Assembly (NCBI GenBank): GCA_017859745.1
Contig: JAFMML010000016.1
Coordinates: 1-52,575, forward strand
DNA from: Planctomycetota bacterium
GTDB lineage: Bacteria > Planctomycetota > Phycisphaerae > Phycisphaerales > SM1A02
DNA length: 52,575 nucleotides
Direction of reading: 5' to 3'
Shown here in pieces: positions 17,701 to 25,959 of the stretch (positions are counted from its first letter, which is position 1; every line of letters starts with the position of its first letter). A program made the translations under genes and the position numbers. Under the pieces are notes generated by a model. That model did no database searches. It worked only from the letters and a program-made list of their open reading frames with translations, and was not told where the DNA came from.

Positions 17701-18591
17701 ATGAACGCCCCTCGGACGGACCTCTCCGACGCCTCGCAGGCCCGCGAGGAGTACCTCGTCCGGCTCGATCGGTTTCAGGGGCCGCTCGACCTGCTGCTCT
17801 TCCTGATCAGGCGGGCCGAGGTCGACATCCACGACATTCCCATCCACGAGATCACGGAGCAGTACCTCGCCCATCTCGGCGACCTGCATCGAATCGACAT
17901 GGAGACTGCGGGGGAGTTCCTGGTGCTGGCGGCGACGCTGGTCGAGATCAAGGCCAAGTCGCTCGCTCCTCGACCGGAGATCGAGGGCGACGAGGGCGCC
18001 GACGAGTTCTCCGGTCTCGCGGAGGCCGACCCGCGGCTCGACCTCGTCAAGCAGTTGCTGGACTACCAGCGGTTCCGCGACGCCTCGGAGGCGCTGGACA
18101 CGCTGCGCAACGAGCACGCCCGGCGACATCTCGTCCGGGCGCTGCCGGAGTCCCGCGAGCGGGAGGATGCGGAGGAGGAGGAGCTCGAGGAGGCGCTCGA
18201 ACTCGAGGACACGCACGTGCTCGATCTGCTCGAGGCCTTCGAGCGGATCATCTCCGCCGTGGATCTCGATCGACTCGGCGATCACCGCGTGGAGATGGAC
18301 GAGACGCCGCAGGCGCTGCACCAGGCCGATCTCGCCGACCGGCTCGCTCGCGCGCCGGAACGACGCATGCCGCTCGCCGAAGCCATCGCCGCACGAACCC
18401 GGATGGAGATGATCGGTCTGTTTCTCGCCGTGCTCGAACTCGCTCGGAGCCAGCGGGTCGGCATCCGTCAGGACGAGGGCGGGGGCGGGGTCGAACTCGA
18501 GTGGATCGGGGAGAAGGAAGAGGGCGCCTCCACCCCGGCGGCCGCGGAGATCGCCGAGGCCGATTCGCCGGATGCCGCCATCGGCGATTGA
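17701..18591 (+). CDS. scpA: Segregation and condensation protein A (kleisin)
   Basis: This 296-residue kleisin bridges the heads of the SMC dimer in the bacterial condensin complex. The N-terminal domain is clear: FQGPLDLLLFLIRRAEVDIHDIPIHEITEQYL, followed by ETAGEFLVLAATLVEIKAKSLAP, which binds the SMC neck. A central acidic stretch (EDAEEEELEEALELED) is followed by the winged-helix C-terminus (MEMIGLFLAVLELARSQRVGIRQ). The partner smc is at 32064 in the same window, and scpB is not seen. The tail of about 35 residues after the winged helix is Ala/Glu-rich. The gene is convergent with dacB, with only 2 nt between the stop codons. Confidence 0.95.
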   Translation: MNAPRTDLSDASQAREEYLVRLDRFQGPLDLLLFLIRRAEVDIHDIPIHEITEQYLAHLGDLHRIDMETAGEFLVLAATLVEIKAKSLAPRPEIEGDEGADEFSGLAEADPRLDLVKQLLDYQRFRDASEALDTLRNEHARRHLVRALPESREREDAEEEELEEALELEDTHVLDLLEAFERIISAVDLDRLGDHRVEMDETPQALHQADLADRLARAPERRMPLAEAIAARTRMEMIGLFLAVLELARSQRVGIRQDEGGGGVELEWIGEKEEGASTPAAAEIAEADSPDAAIGD

Positions 18592-18593
18592 AG

Positions 18594-20150
18594 TCAGCCG
18601 ACGTTGGAGGTCGTCAACTCTCGGGCGAGGCGTTCGACGATCCGCTCCTGGAGGCGCTTGGCGTTCTGCACCGAGGCGACATCGTTGCACAGCACGCTGA
18701 AGGCGAGAGATCGACCGTCCGGCGCCACGACGAACCCGCTGAGGCAGCTGACGCCACGGATGTAGCCGCTCTTGGCCAGCACCCGACATCCCCGGAGGTC
18801 GGCGTTGCGGAACCGCTTGGCCAGCGTGCCGGTTTCTCCGCCGACCGCGAGGCTCGCCCGGAACGGACCGCCGAGCGCCGGATCTCGCGCCATCGACGCG
18901 AGGTAGGCGGTCATGAGATCGGCCCGAACCCGATTGCCTCGACTGAGTCCGGAACCGTCCGAGACCACCACGCCCTCGAGCAGGCTCCCGGAGGTGCGAT
19001 CGGCGAGGTGGGCCCGCACCAGCGGGTCCGCCGCCGTCCACGACCCCGGTGCTCCGGTCTCGGCGTGGACGATCCGCTTGAGGAGCGCCTCGGCGTGCAG
19101 ATTCGAACTGTCGACGTTCGCCCGTGCCAGCGAGGTCTCGAGCGGCGTCTCGACGGGGGGCGCGACCACGACGAGGGCGTCGAAGCGATCTCCGTCTTCG
19201 GCGACCCGCACGCGGCCCACCTCGATGCCGCGGCGCTCGAGTCGATCGGCGAGCAGTCGCCCGAAGAAGAGTGCGGGGTCCCTTGCGGTCACCCGCAGGG
19301 GCTCCTCCGGCGTCGCCGCGACGTTGCCGAAGAGCGTGAGACCATCGCCGCCGTGGGTCCTCGAGCCGTGTCCGATCCACACGGTCTGTCCGGGCTTCGA
19401 GCCGGATCGGCCGGTGGCGCGATTCTCCAGCGCGAGCCACGGCGCGTCCGGCGAGAAGGGGCCCGGCACGGCTCGGCCGCCGATCGGAGACGGCCGAAGG
19501 TGCAGGCAATTGCCGTGAAAGTTGATCCCCGCGACCTCGGCGCAGTAGTGACGGTTCAACTGGTCGTCGGGCCAGAGCGGGTGAACCCGATCCCGATCGA
19601 AGATCCGATCGTCGACGACCAGTTCGTCGATGCGCCCGGGAGACGAATTCGCGACCGCGTCGGCCCAGATCGCAAGCAGCGCCTCGACGTCCAGGCCTTC
19701 CGCGGCGGACCCGTCGGGACGGCGGTGGATGGTGCTGTCGAGGAGTTCCGGGTCGCCGAAGCCTGGATCGCCGTCGCCGAGGACGACGAGACGCGCAGCG
19801 GGTCGATCCAGACCGAGTCGGGTGGAGAATCGGAAGTCCGGGCCCAGGGTCTCGAGGGCCGCGCCCGTGGTCAGCAGCTTCATGTTGCTGGCAGGGAGCA
19901 TCGGCCGATCGGCGACGATGGCGGCGAGGGCTCGGTCGTCGTCGACCTCGCGCACGCTGACGGACACCTTCGCCTTGCCGAGGCCGGCGCCGCCGACGAG
20001 CGATCGCAGATCGGACTCGAGCGATGCCGCTACGGACGTGCCGTCGAATGCCGCAGTGGCCATGGCGGCGACGACGGTCGTGAGGATGCGTCCGGCCAGG
20101 GCCGGCCGGCGGCGCGAGGAGAGCGGTGCGACAGGCAGGTGTGGAGTCAT
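18594..20150 (-). CDS. dacB: D-alanyl-D-alanine carboxypeptidase/endopeptidase (PBP4 type, S13)
   Basis: This 518-residue secreted protein has a cleavable leader (ALAGRILTTVVAAMATAAFDG). Its three active-site boxes fit peptidase family S13: S-x2-K as SNMK (Ser88, Lys91), SSN in VDSSNLHAEALLKR, and KSG in VLAKSGYIRGVS in place of KTG. PBP4-type enzymes remove terminal D-Ala from, or hydrolyse crosslinks in, peptidoglycan. Its presence supports a peptidoglycan wall in this organism, as now accepted for planctomycetes. The ATG at 20150 begins a proper signal peptide, and the open frame upstream adds no conserved residues. No ribosome site is evident. The gene stands apart from the operon upstream (gap of about 130 nt). 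Confidence 0.93.
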   Translation of the reverse strand: MTPHLPVAPLSSRRRPALAGRILTTVVAAMATAAFDGTSVAASLESDLRSLVGGAGLGKAKVSVSVREVDDDRALAAIVADRPMLPASNMKLLTTGAALETLGPDFRFSTRLGLDRPAARLVVLGDGDPGFGDPELLDSTIHRRPDGSAAEGLDVEALLAIWADAVANSSPGRIDELVVDDRIFDRDRVHPLWPDDQLNRHYCAEVAGINFHGNCLHLRPSPIGGRAVPGPFSPDAPWLALENRATGRSGSKPGQTVWIGHGSRTHGGDGLTLFGNVAATPEEPLRVTARDPALFFGRLLADRLERRGIEVGRVRVAEDGDRFDALVVVAPPVETPLETSLARANVDSSNLHAEALLKRIVHAETGAPGSWTAADPLVRAHLADRTSGSLLEGVVVSDGSGLSRGNRVRADLMTAYLASMARDPALGGPFRASLAVGGETGTLAKRFRNADLRGCRVLAKSGYIRGVSCLSGFVVAPDGRSLAFSVLCNDVASVQNAKRLQERIVERLARELTTSNVG

Positions 20151-20279
20151 GGTCTGGGGGAAGCGTCCGGGCAGGGGAAGGGCTCGATTCCTCGCGGCGA
20201 TCGAGTCGACGACCGACTCGAGTCGAATCGGCACAACCGGCCTGTCGGCTTGCGAGGCGGGCCGAAGGCCCGGGTGGAC

Positions 20280-20627
20280 TCAGTCGAGGCGTTCGCTCTC
20301 GATGTTCGCCGCCTCGCCCGCCCGCTTGCGCTCGACGTAGCGACGAACCCAGTTCTCCCAGGTCCGTCCGCTTGCCGCGTCCTTGCCGGAGAACTCGATC
20401 GAGACGATCTCGGCGACCGGCACGGACACGGCGGCTCCGCCGTCGGCGGGCATCACGCGGATTCGTTCGGGTGTCGCGTCGAACAGGTAGCCCAGGATCG
20501 GCTCGCCGGCACGGTCGATGGTGACGTCGCCGCGGTAGTCGACCGCCGCGGCGATCGCGGCGGCGAAGGCATCGCTGGCTCTCTCGAGTCGAACGCCCTG
20601 CACGAATCGATCGGTCGAGTCGGTCAT
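20280..20627 (-). CDS. Conserved hypothetical protein (DYRGDVTI/GYLFDA type)
   Basis: This 115-residue soluble protein has no assigned function. The central pattern DYRGDVTI...GYLFDAT...VPVAEIVSIEFSGKDAASGRTWENWVRRY is one I recognise from conserved uncharacterised proteins of planctomycetes and verrucomicrobia; the DYRGDVT and GKDxASGxxWExW segments are the anchors. It reads as a small beta-rich domain followed by a charged helix. Its ATG overlaps the stop of the upstream gene by 4 nt (ATGA), so the two are almost certainly translated together. The last gene of this set ends 129 nt before dacB. Confidence 0.75.
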   Translation of the reverse strand: MTDSTDRFVQGVRLERASDAFAAAIAAAVDYRGDVTIDRAGEPILGYLFDATPERIRVMPADGGAAVSVPVAEIVSIEFSGKDAASGRTWENWVRRYVERKRAGEAANIESERLD

Positions 20628-20944
20628 CCCTCGCCGTCGCCCTCCGAACGGCCAACCCACTCCATGCCGCTGATGGGATCGAGAACCCTCCAGGCGAAGC
20701 GGGAGAGGATCCGCCGGATCACCGAGAACGCGATGTCGTCGTCGACCACGGTGAGCAGCATCTGTCGCACCGGATCCTGGTCCGGTGGAAGATCGATGCG
20801 GATGCCGGGCCCGTACAGAACGTCCTCGCCTGGACGTTCCGGCGACGTGTTGAGCGCAGCGAGACGCTCGATGAGATCTCGCCGGTCGGAAAGCGCTTCT
20901 CCTGCGTCCTCCAGGGGCATCACCACCAGTTCGCGTCGTGGCAT
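20624..20944 (-). CDS. Conserved hypothetical protein
   Basis: This 106-residue protein of unknown function lies between a receiver gene and the DYRGDVTI-type protein, overlapping the latter by 4 nt. Visible features are a PRRELVVMPLEDAGEAL start, an LYGPGIRIDLPPDQDPV stretch and an acidic MLLTVVDDDIAF segment followed by helices. There are no Cys or His clusters and no membrane helix. No Shine-Dalgarno precedes the ATG at 20944. A TAGCAT box, which includes the stop codon of the upstream gene, lies 7 nt before it, so an internal leaderless start is possible. An alternative ATG is at 20920. Confidence 0.65.
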   Translation of the reverse strand: MPRRELVVMPLEDAGEALSDRRDLIERLAALNTSPERPGEDVLYGPGIRIDLPPDQDPVRQMLLTVVDDDIAFSVIRRILSRFAWRVLDPISGMEWVGRSEGDGEG

Positions 20945-20954
20945 CGCCGGAATG

Positions 20955-21392
20955 CTACCGCAGTCCGGACGAGGTGGGGATCGCCTCGTCGCCATCGGCG
21001 AGGGTTCGCTCGACGACCTGGATCAGTTGCTCGAGCGGCACCGGCTTGACCAGGTACGCGGCCACGCCCAGCGACTCCGCGAAGGTCCGATGCCTCTGGC
21101 CGAGATTCGCGGTGATCATCACGATCGGCGGCATGCCGTCCAAGGTCGCGAGGGTCTCGAGAATGAGCAGGCCCGACGCGCCCGGCAGCATCATGTCCAG
21201 CACCACCAGGTCGGGGCGATCTTCTGCGGCGACGGCCTCGTCGAGCATCGCCAGCGCCGCGGCGCCGTCCGACGCCAGGCAGGTGGTCGCCCCCTCGCCG
21301 CGAAAGGCCAGGTCCATGCCCGCAAGAATGTCCTGATCGTCGTCGACCAGCAGGATCCGTCGGCCCTCGAGGCGTCGTGGCGGGGTGGTCAT
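20955..21392 (-). CDS. Stand-alone response-regulator receiver domain
   Basis: This 145-residue protein is a lone CheY-like receiver with no output domain. The acidic pocket (LLVDDDQD, residues 14-21), the phosphoacceptor Asp66 in VVLDMMLPG, the Thr in VMITAN (about 94) and the conserved Lys116 in YLVKPVP are all present, so phosphorylation should be possible. No histidine kinase is encoded nearby. Its start overlaps the end of the lipid A-type acyltransferase gene by 4 nt (ATGA), and two unknown small proteins follow. That packing suggests a regulator acting with envelope-lipid genes by protein contact, but the partner kinase and target are unknown. Confidence 0.9.
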   Translation of the reverse strand: MTTPPRRLEGRRILLVDDDQDILAGMDLAFRGEGATTCLASDGAAALAMLDEAVAAEDRPDLVVLDMMLPGASGLLILETLATLDGMPPIVMITANLGQRHRTFAESLGVAAYLVKPVPLEQLIQVVERTLADGDEAIPTSSGLR

Positions 21393-22423
21393 TGCGCCGT
21401 CGCCGGTGCAGGGTCCGCGGAGTGGTCTTCGGAGTGCCGCCGCACTCGGGCGAGTCGATCCGGCGTCATCCAGGGCAGGCTCTCCAACTTCCCGATCAGG
21501 CGGGCGGGCATCGGCTTGCCTTCGCGTTCGAACCGTGGGCGGCTGCGCCATCGGCGGTGCAGCCACCAGTACTGCTCCGGAGCGGAGCGGACCATCCGCT
21601 CGATCGCATGGGTGTACCAGGCGCTGACGTAGAAGATCGGATCGGGATGGTCCTCCCACGCCTCGGGTTCGAGGCGGTCGAGGCAGCGGATCTCGTAGTC
21701 GAAGTCGTCGGCGACACGGCATGCGAAGCCCGCCACGATCGGCAGACGCTCGCGGACCGCGAGCAGGGCGATCGACTTGTAGCTCGAGGCGAGACGATCG
21801 AAGAAGGGCACGAAGATCCCGTCCGGTCCCGCGTTCTGATCGGCGATGAAGGCGACCTTGCCGCCGCGGGCCACCGCCTCGACGACCCGTTCGGTCGCGC
21901 CGAACTTGGTGATGATCTCCAGGCCGTGCCGGGTCCGCATCCGCAGGATCCACTCGTTCAGCATCGGGTTGTCGAGCGGTCTCGCCAGAGCCGTGATCGG
22001 CAGGCCGAGCATCGAGAGGGTGTAGCCGAGCAGTTCGAAGTTCCCCAGGTGCGCCGTCACCAGCAGGCACGGCCGATCCGACAGCAGCGTCTCGATGCTG
22101 TCGCCGAGATCGCCCAGACGGACATGGCTGGCCCATCCCGTCGGGGTGATCTTGCGGGTCATGACCAGACTGTCGAGCAGGAACATGCTCATCAGGGATC
22201 GAACCGACGCCTCGGCGAGATCACGCACCCGGGCGTCGTCGAGTTCGGGGAACGCCGCCGCGATGTTCAGCGTCGCTCGACGCCGGTGGCGAGCGAACCA
22301 GTTGAAGTACGCCGATCCCGCGGTCGCCGCGGTCTCGAGGTTCGCGGCGCTCCCGAAGGAGGACACGAGGCCTCCGATCGATCGAAGTCCGAGGTACTGG
22401 AGCCAGTGCGAGGGGCGGTTCAC
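21389..22423 (-). CDS. Lipid A biosynthesis (lauroyl) acyltransferase family protein
   Basis: This 344-residue protein belongs to the LpxL/HtrB (LPLAT) family, which adds secondary acyl chains to KDO-lipid A at the inner membrane. The catalytic H-x4-E motif is HLGNFE in LLVTAHLGNFELLGYTL. ADQNAGPDGIFVPFF and the C-terminal YWWLHRRWRSRP (the family's Q-Y-x-W-x-H-R-R element) confirm it. An uncleaved N-terminal membrane segment is weak. It starts with GTG, preceded 6 nt earlier by GGGAGG. Together with kdsD and kdsC in the window this supports an LPS-like outer membrane. Related LPLATs of other specificity (phosphatidylinositol mannoside, aminolipids) cannot be excluded. Confidence 0.88.
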   Translation of the reverse strand: MNRPSHWLQYLGLRSIGGLVSSFGSAANLETAATAGSAYFNWFARHRRRATLNIAAAFPELDDARVRDLAEASVRSLMSMFLLDSLVMTRKITPTGWASHVRLGDLGDSIETLLSDRPCLLVTAHLGNFELLGYTLSMLGLPITALARPLDNPMLNEWILRMRTRHGLEIITKFGATERVVEAVARGGKVAFIADQNAGPDGIFVPFFDRLASSYKSIALLAVRERLPIVAGFACRVADDFDYEIRCLDRLEPEAWEDHPDPIFYVSAWYTHAIERMVRSAPEQYWWLHRRWRSRPRFEREGKPMPARLIGKLESLPWMTPDRLARVRRHSEDHSADPAPATAQ

Positions 22424-22484
22424 CCAAGACCTCCCGCCCCCGCGATCGGGAGCACGGACCGGGTTGCCGTGGCGACTCGCCCGA

Positions 22485-23852
22485 TCAGCGCTGGACCGTT
22501 CCGGTCAAGACCTCGAACCTGTTCGCATTGAGGACCGGGATCTGCGCTTCGGTCGCCCGACGGAAGAGGCGGTCGTAGCGGTCGAACGCGTCCTGGGCCT
22601 CGAGGCGAGCCTCGATCTGCTGCGCGGTGGCGTTGGGCGGAAGCGGTCCGGGTTGCGGGGGCTGCACGCCCAGGACGAGGAAGTCCAGGTCGCCGGTCAG
22701 TTCGTCTCCCGAAACGACGATGCCGCCCCAGTCTCGAACCTGCTGGGAGAGGAACTCCGCCTCGGCGGTGGTCGCTCGGCCGTCTCCGTCCACATCGAAC
22801 TTGCCGAAGATCAGGAACTTGAACTCGGTGTCGGGATCGAAGACCGCGTTCGCGACGACGTCGCCGGGGATGACGGGGCTCGCGCTGTCCCGCACGATTC
22901 GAGCCGTGCTGGTGACATCGCCCACCTTGATGACCTGGATCGACGCCTTGCCGCGGGGATAGCGGCCGGTCTGCGGGTCGGGGGAGATGCCCCGAGCATC
23001 GCTGTACACCTCGAAGGTGATGCCCGGAACGATGCGGTCGGCCCGGCCGAGGTTCAGGAAGACCTGGCGGTCGCCGCCGACGACGTCGATGATCTCGCCG
23101 TCCACGAGCTCCGCGGGGCTCTGCGGCTTCGGGCGGACCTCGTTGACCTTCTTGTCGAGTTCGCCGACCCGGGTGCGAAGGACCGCATTGTCCTCGTTGA
23201 GCTGATCGATCTGGCGTTCGAGATCGCGCACCCGCTGGCTGTAGCGGGCCTCGATGCGCTGTCGCGTGTCGGCGATCTCGGCGACGGCGTCGTCGGTGCG
23301 CTGCTTGAGGCTGTCGACGCTGGCGGCATACTCGGCGATGGTCGCCTGCGAGGCCGCGAGGGACTTCTCCTGGTCCTGTCGCATCGAGGCGATTCGACCC
23401 TCGAGCGTCGACACCTCGGCATTGGCGGATGCGGCGTCGGATCGCGCCGACTCGAGTTCCTGGCCGAGACGTCGGGCGTTGCCCCGGACGTCGTTCAGTG
23501 TCGATCGAACGGTGACGTCCCCATCGATGCCCAGGTCGCGTCGCATGTCGTCGAGGGTCGCGTTGGGGTTGCCGGCGACGAACGTGGCGATGGCCTCGTT
23601 GCGGGCGCTCATCTCCGCGAACAGGCTTTGCCGACCCGCGGCCTCCGCGAGCATCGCACGGACCACGTCGCGGCTTCGCTCTTCGGAGGTGATGACGTTG
23701 GCCAGTTCCGCCTCGGCGGTCTGGCGGGCCTGCGTGGCGCTGGTGGCATCGGCATAGAGCACGATGCTCACCACCAGCAGGGCGACGGTGGCCACGACGA
23801 AGACCACCAACGAGACCAGCATTCCGGAGCCGCTTCCTGCGCGGGTCGCCAT
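22485..23852 (-). CDS. Membrane-anchored coiled-coil protein with EF-hand-like loop, function unknown
   Basis: This 455-residue protein has one N-terminal TM helix (about 11-33) and a long heptad-rich coiled coil (about 35-240) that should lie in the periplasm. A compact beta domain follows at 248-335 (LVDGEIIDVVGGDRQVFLNLG, then VPGITFEVY and GKASIQVIKVGDV), resembling the FlgT C-terminal-like fold that reads a conserved inLG...Gi..G pattern. The last part has a perfect EF-hand loop, DVDGDGRATTAE (Asp353, 355, 357, Thr361, Glu364), within a segment that also recalls a BRCT-like fold. I do not know its function. It sits between the LPLAT gene and pilB on the same strand, so a role in envelope or pilus assembly is conceivable. 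Confidence 0.7.
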   Translation of the reverse strand: MATRAGSGSGMLVSLVVFVVATVALLVVSIVLYADATSATQARQTAEAELANVITSEERSRDVVRAMLAEAAGRQSLFAEMSARNEAIATFVAGNPNATLDDMRRDLGIDGDVTVRSTLNDVRGNARRLGQELESARSDAASANAEVSTLEGRIASMRQDQEKSLAASQATIAEYAASVDSLKQRTDDAVAEIADTRQRIEARYSQRVRDLERQIDQLNEDNAVLRTRVGELDKKVNEVRPKPQSPAELVDGEIIDVVGGDRQVFLNLGRADRIVPGITFEVYSDARGISPDPQTGRYPRGKASIQVIKVGDVTSTARIVRDSASPVIPGDVVANAVFDPDTEFKFLIFGKFDVDGDGRATTAEAEFLSQQVRDWGGIVVSGDELTGDLDFLVLGVQPPQPGPLPPNATAQQIEARLEAQDAFDRYDRLFRRATEAQIPVLNANRFEVLTGTVQR

Positions 23853-23974
23853 GTGGGGAGATCCTCTCGATGCTCAGGCGAGGCGGCCGCCCGTCCGGAC
23901 CGGTGCGGACGCCGCCATTGCGACCGTCTCCGCACCAGACGAATCTGCAAGTGTCGGGACCGACGACGAAGGCG

Positions 23975-25645
23975 TCAAGCGGGGGCGACCCGCAGGGCCT
24001 CCGAGAGTGTGGTCACGCCCGCAGCGGCCTTTGCAAACGCGTCGTCGCGGAGGGGGCGAAGGGTGCCCTCGGCCCCGGCGACCTCGGCCAGCCGACCGCT
24101 TCCGGTCCGTTGCATCACGAGGTCTCGGAGCTGCTCGGAAAGGGTCAGCAACTCGTAGACGCCCACCCGTCCCCGGTAGCCGGTCTGCCTGCACTCCCGG
24201 CAGCCCTGTCCCTCGATGAGGCGTCCGGCCTTGGGCGGAGGGAAGTCCTGAGGAAGTCTTCGCCCTTCGATGGGTCGTGGTGAGGCGCAATGAGGGCACA
24301 CCTTGCGGACGAGCCGCTGGGCGAGCACGCCCTCCACCGAACTCGACACCAGATACGGCTCGACGCCCATGTCGAGCATGCGGGTCATGGCCCCGGGGGC
24401 GTCGTTGGTGTGGAGGGTCGAGAAGACCAGGTGTCCCGTCAGCGAGGCCTGAACGGCAGCCTCGGCGGTCTCGCGATCGCGAATCTCGCCGATCATCACG
24501 ATGTCCGGGTCGTGGCGGAGGATCGACCTCAGACCGGCGGCGAAGTCGAGGCCGACCTGATGGTTCACCTGGATCTGGTTGACGCCCGGAACGTGGTACT
24601 CGACGGGATCCTCCACGGTGATCGCCTTGATCGCCCCGGAGACGATCCGGCGCAGGCTCGCGTAGAGGGTCGTCGACTTGCCGCTTCCGGTCGGGCCGGT
24701 GACCAGAAGGATGCCGTGGGGCCGTGCGATGAGGGCGTTCCAGCCCTCCTCGACCGGCGCGGGCATGCCCAGTTCCTCGAGTCCCATCAGGACCGCGGAC
24801 TTGTTCAGGATGCGCAGCACCACGCCCTCGCCGGAGAGCATCGGAATGACGGAGACCCGCAGGTCGTACTCCTGTCCCCGGCTTCGCAGCGTGATCCGCC
24901 CATCCTGAGGCTTGCGCTTCTCCGCGATGTTGAGGTTCGCCATGATCTTCAGGCGACTCACGATCGCGTTTCGGAATCGGTTCACCGTCGGCGGCACCCC
25001 GGCATCCGCGAGAACCCCGTCGATGCGGTAGCGGATCTCGAGGGCGTCCTCGTAGGGCTCGATGTGGATGTCGGTCGCCCGCTCCTTGATCGCCTCGAGC
25101 AGCAGATCGTTGACGAGGCGGATGACGCTCGCCTCCTGGGCTTCGTCCACCTCCGAGGAACGCACCTCCTCGGAGATCTCCGCGCCGGTGCCGCTTTCGG
25201 CGGCGAGGGCGTCGAGAGTGTCGCCGGCCACCCCGTAGTGCCTTCGGATGAACTTCGAGATCTCCCGCTCCTCGGCGAGGACGAGTTCGATCGGCACCCC
25301 GGTCAGCAGCTTCAACTCGTCGAACGCGGACAGTTCGAACGGGTCGCTGGTGGCGACCTGCAGCGCGGTCTCGGTGCGGCGGATCGGAACGCATCGCTGC
25401 TTGAACACGAGCTTCGACGGCAGCAGTCGCAGCGTGTCCTCGTCGACGTCGAGGGTCGAGAGGTCCACGATCGGCAGGCCGAACTGCTGGCCGATCGCCT
25501 CCAGCACGTCCTGGGGGCCCACGAAGCCGAGGCGGACCAGAGCGTGATCGAGGCGTTCCCCCGTCCGTTGCTGCTCGGAGATCGCCTCGGCGAGTTGGTC
25601 GTCGGAGATCAGACCGCGGTCGAGAAGGAGCGTGCCGATGCCCAT
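23975..25645 (-). CDS. pilB: Type IV pilus / type II secretion assembly ATPase (PilB/GspE)
   Basis: This 556-residue hexameric secretion ATPase has the MshEN-type N-terminal domain (MGIGTLLLDRGLISDDQLAEA, repeated once), then the N2 domain (ATDIHIEPYEDALEIRYRIDG) and the C-terminal RecA-like core. Walker A is GPTGSGKST at 317-325, followed by the Asp box (ITVEDPVEY), Walker B (DPDIVMIGEIRDRET) and the His box (LTGHLVFSTLHTND). Two C-x2-C pairs (CPHC and CREC) form the zinc-binding C-terminal module of GspE/PilB. It powers polymerisation of pilin or pseudopilin. No pilC, pilin or secretin gene lies in the window, so pilus and T2SS functions cannot be separated. Confidence 0.93.
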   Translation of the reverse strand: MGIGTLLLDRGLISDDQLAEAISEQQRTGERLDHALVRLGFVGPQDVLEAIGQQFGLPIVDLSTLDVDEDTLRLLPSKLVFKQRCVPIRRTETALQVATSDPFELSAFDELKLLTGVPIELVLAEEREISKFIRRHYGVAGDTLDALAAESGTGAEISEEVRSSEVDEAQEASVIRLVNDLLLEAIKERATDIHIEPYEDALEIRYRIDGVLADAGVPPTVNRFRNAIVSRLKIMANLNIAEKRKPQDGRITLRSRGQEYDLRVSVIPMLSGEGVVLRILNKSAVLMGLEELGMPAPVEEGWNALIARPHGILLVTGPTGSGKSTTLYASLRRIVSGAIKAITVEDPVEYHVPGVNQIQVNHQVGLDFAAGLRSILRHDPDIVMIGEIRDRETAEAAVQASLTGHLVFSTLHTNDAPGAMTRMLDMGVEPYLVSSSVEGVLAQRLVRKVCPHCASPRPIEGRRLPQDFPPPKAGRLIEGQGCRECRQTGYRGRVGVYELLTLSEQLRDLVMQRTGSGRLAEVAGAEGTLRPLRDDAFAKAAAGVTTLSEALRVAPA

Positions 25646-25959
25646 CAGTTCCGCCCCCGGATGTGGCGGCCTCGCAGGCACTCGCCCGCGGATTCCGCCT
25701 GCCAGCCGCCCCGCCGCGTCGCTGGGGTGCTCGATGTCCTGCTGAGAGACGTCATCATCAATGCCATCGGCCGATTGGACCTCGGAACGTCACCCCGAAG
25801 CGAGTCGAACGATCGCCGTCGAGGGCGGGTTCCCGAGAGTTAGGTTCTAGGTTTCACGGCGGCGGAGGTCGCAGGGAAAACCCGAGTTCCCGACTTGTCG
25901 CGCCGGCGATGTGAACCTGCGGGGTTCCGGACGGGTGGGGAACGCCCCGTCGGACGGAG
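25646..25959. other. Intergenic region upstream of pilB
   Basis: This 314-nt stretch between pilB and the FIST gene holds no credible gene. Its one AT-rich pocket, 25841-25857, contains TAGGTT twice with a 7-nt period. On the minus strand it offers TAGAAC as a possible -10 for pilB. A 6-bp hairpin (GACGGG/CCCGTC, about 25930-25952) sits just 3' of the FIST gene without a T-run. Confidence 0.4.
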
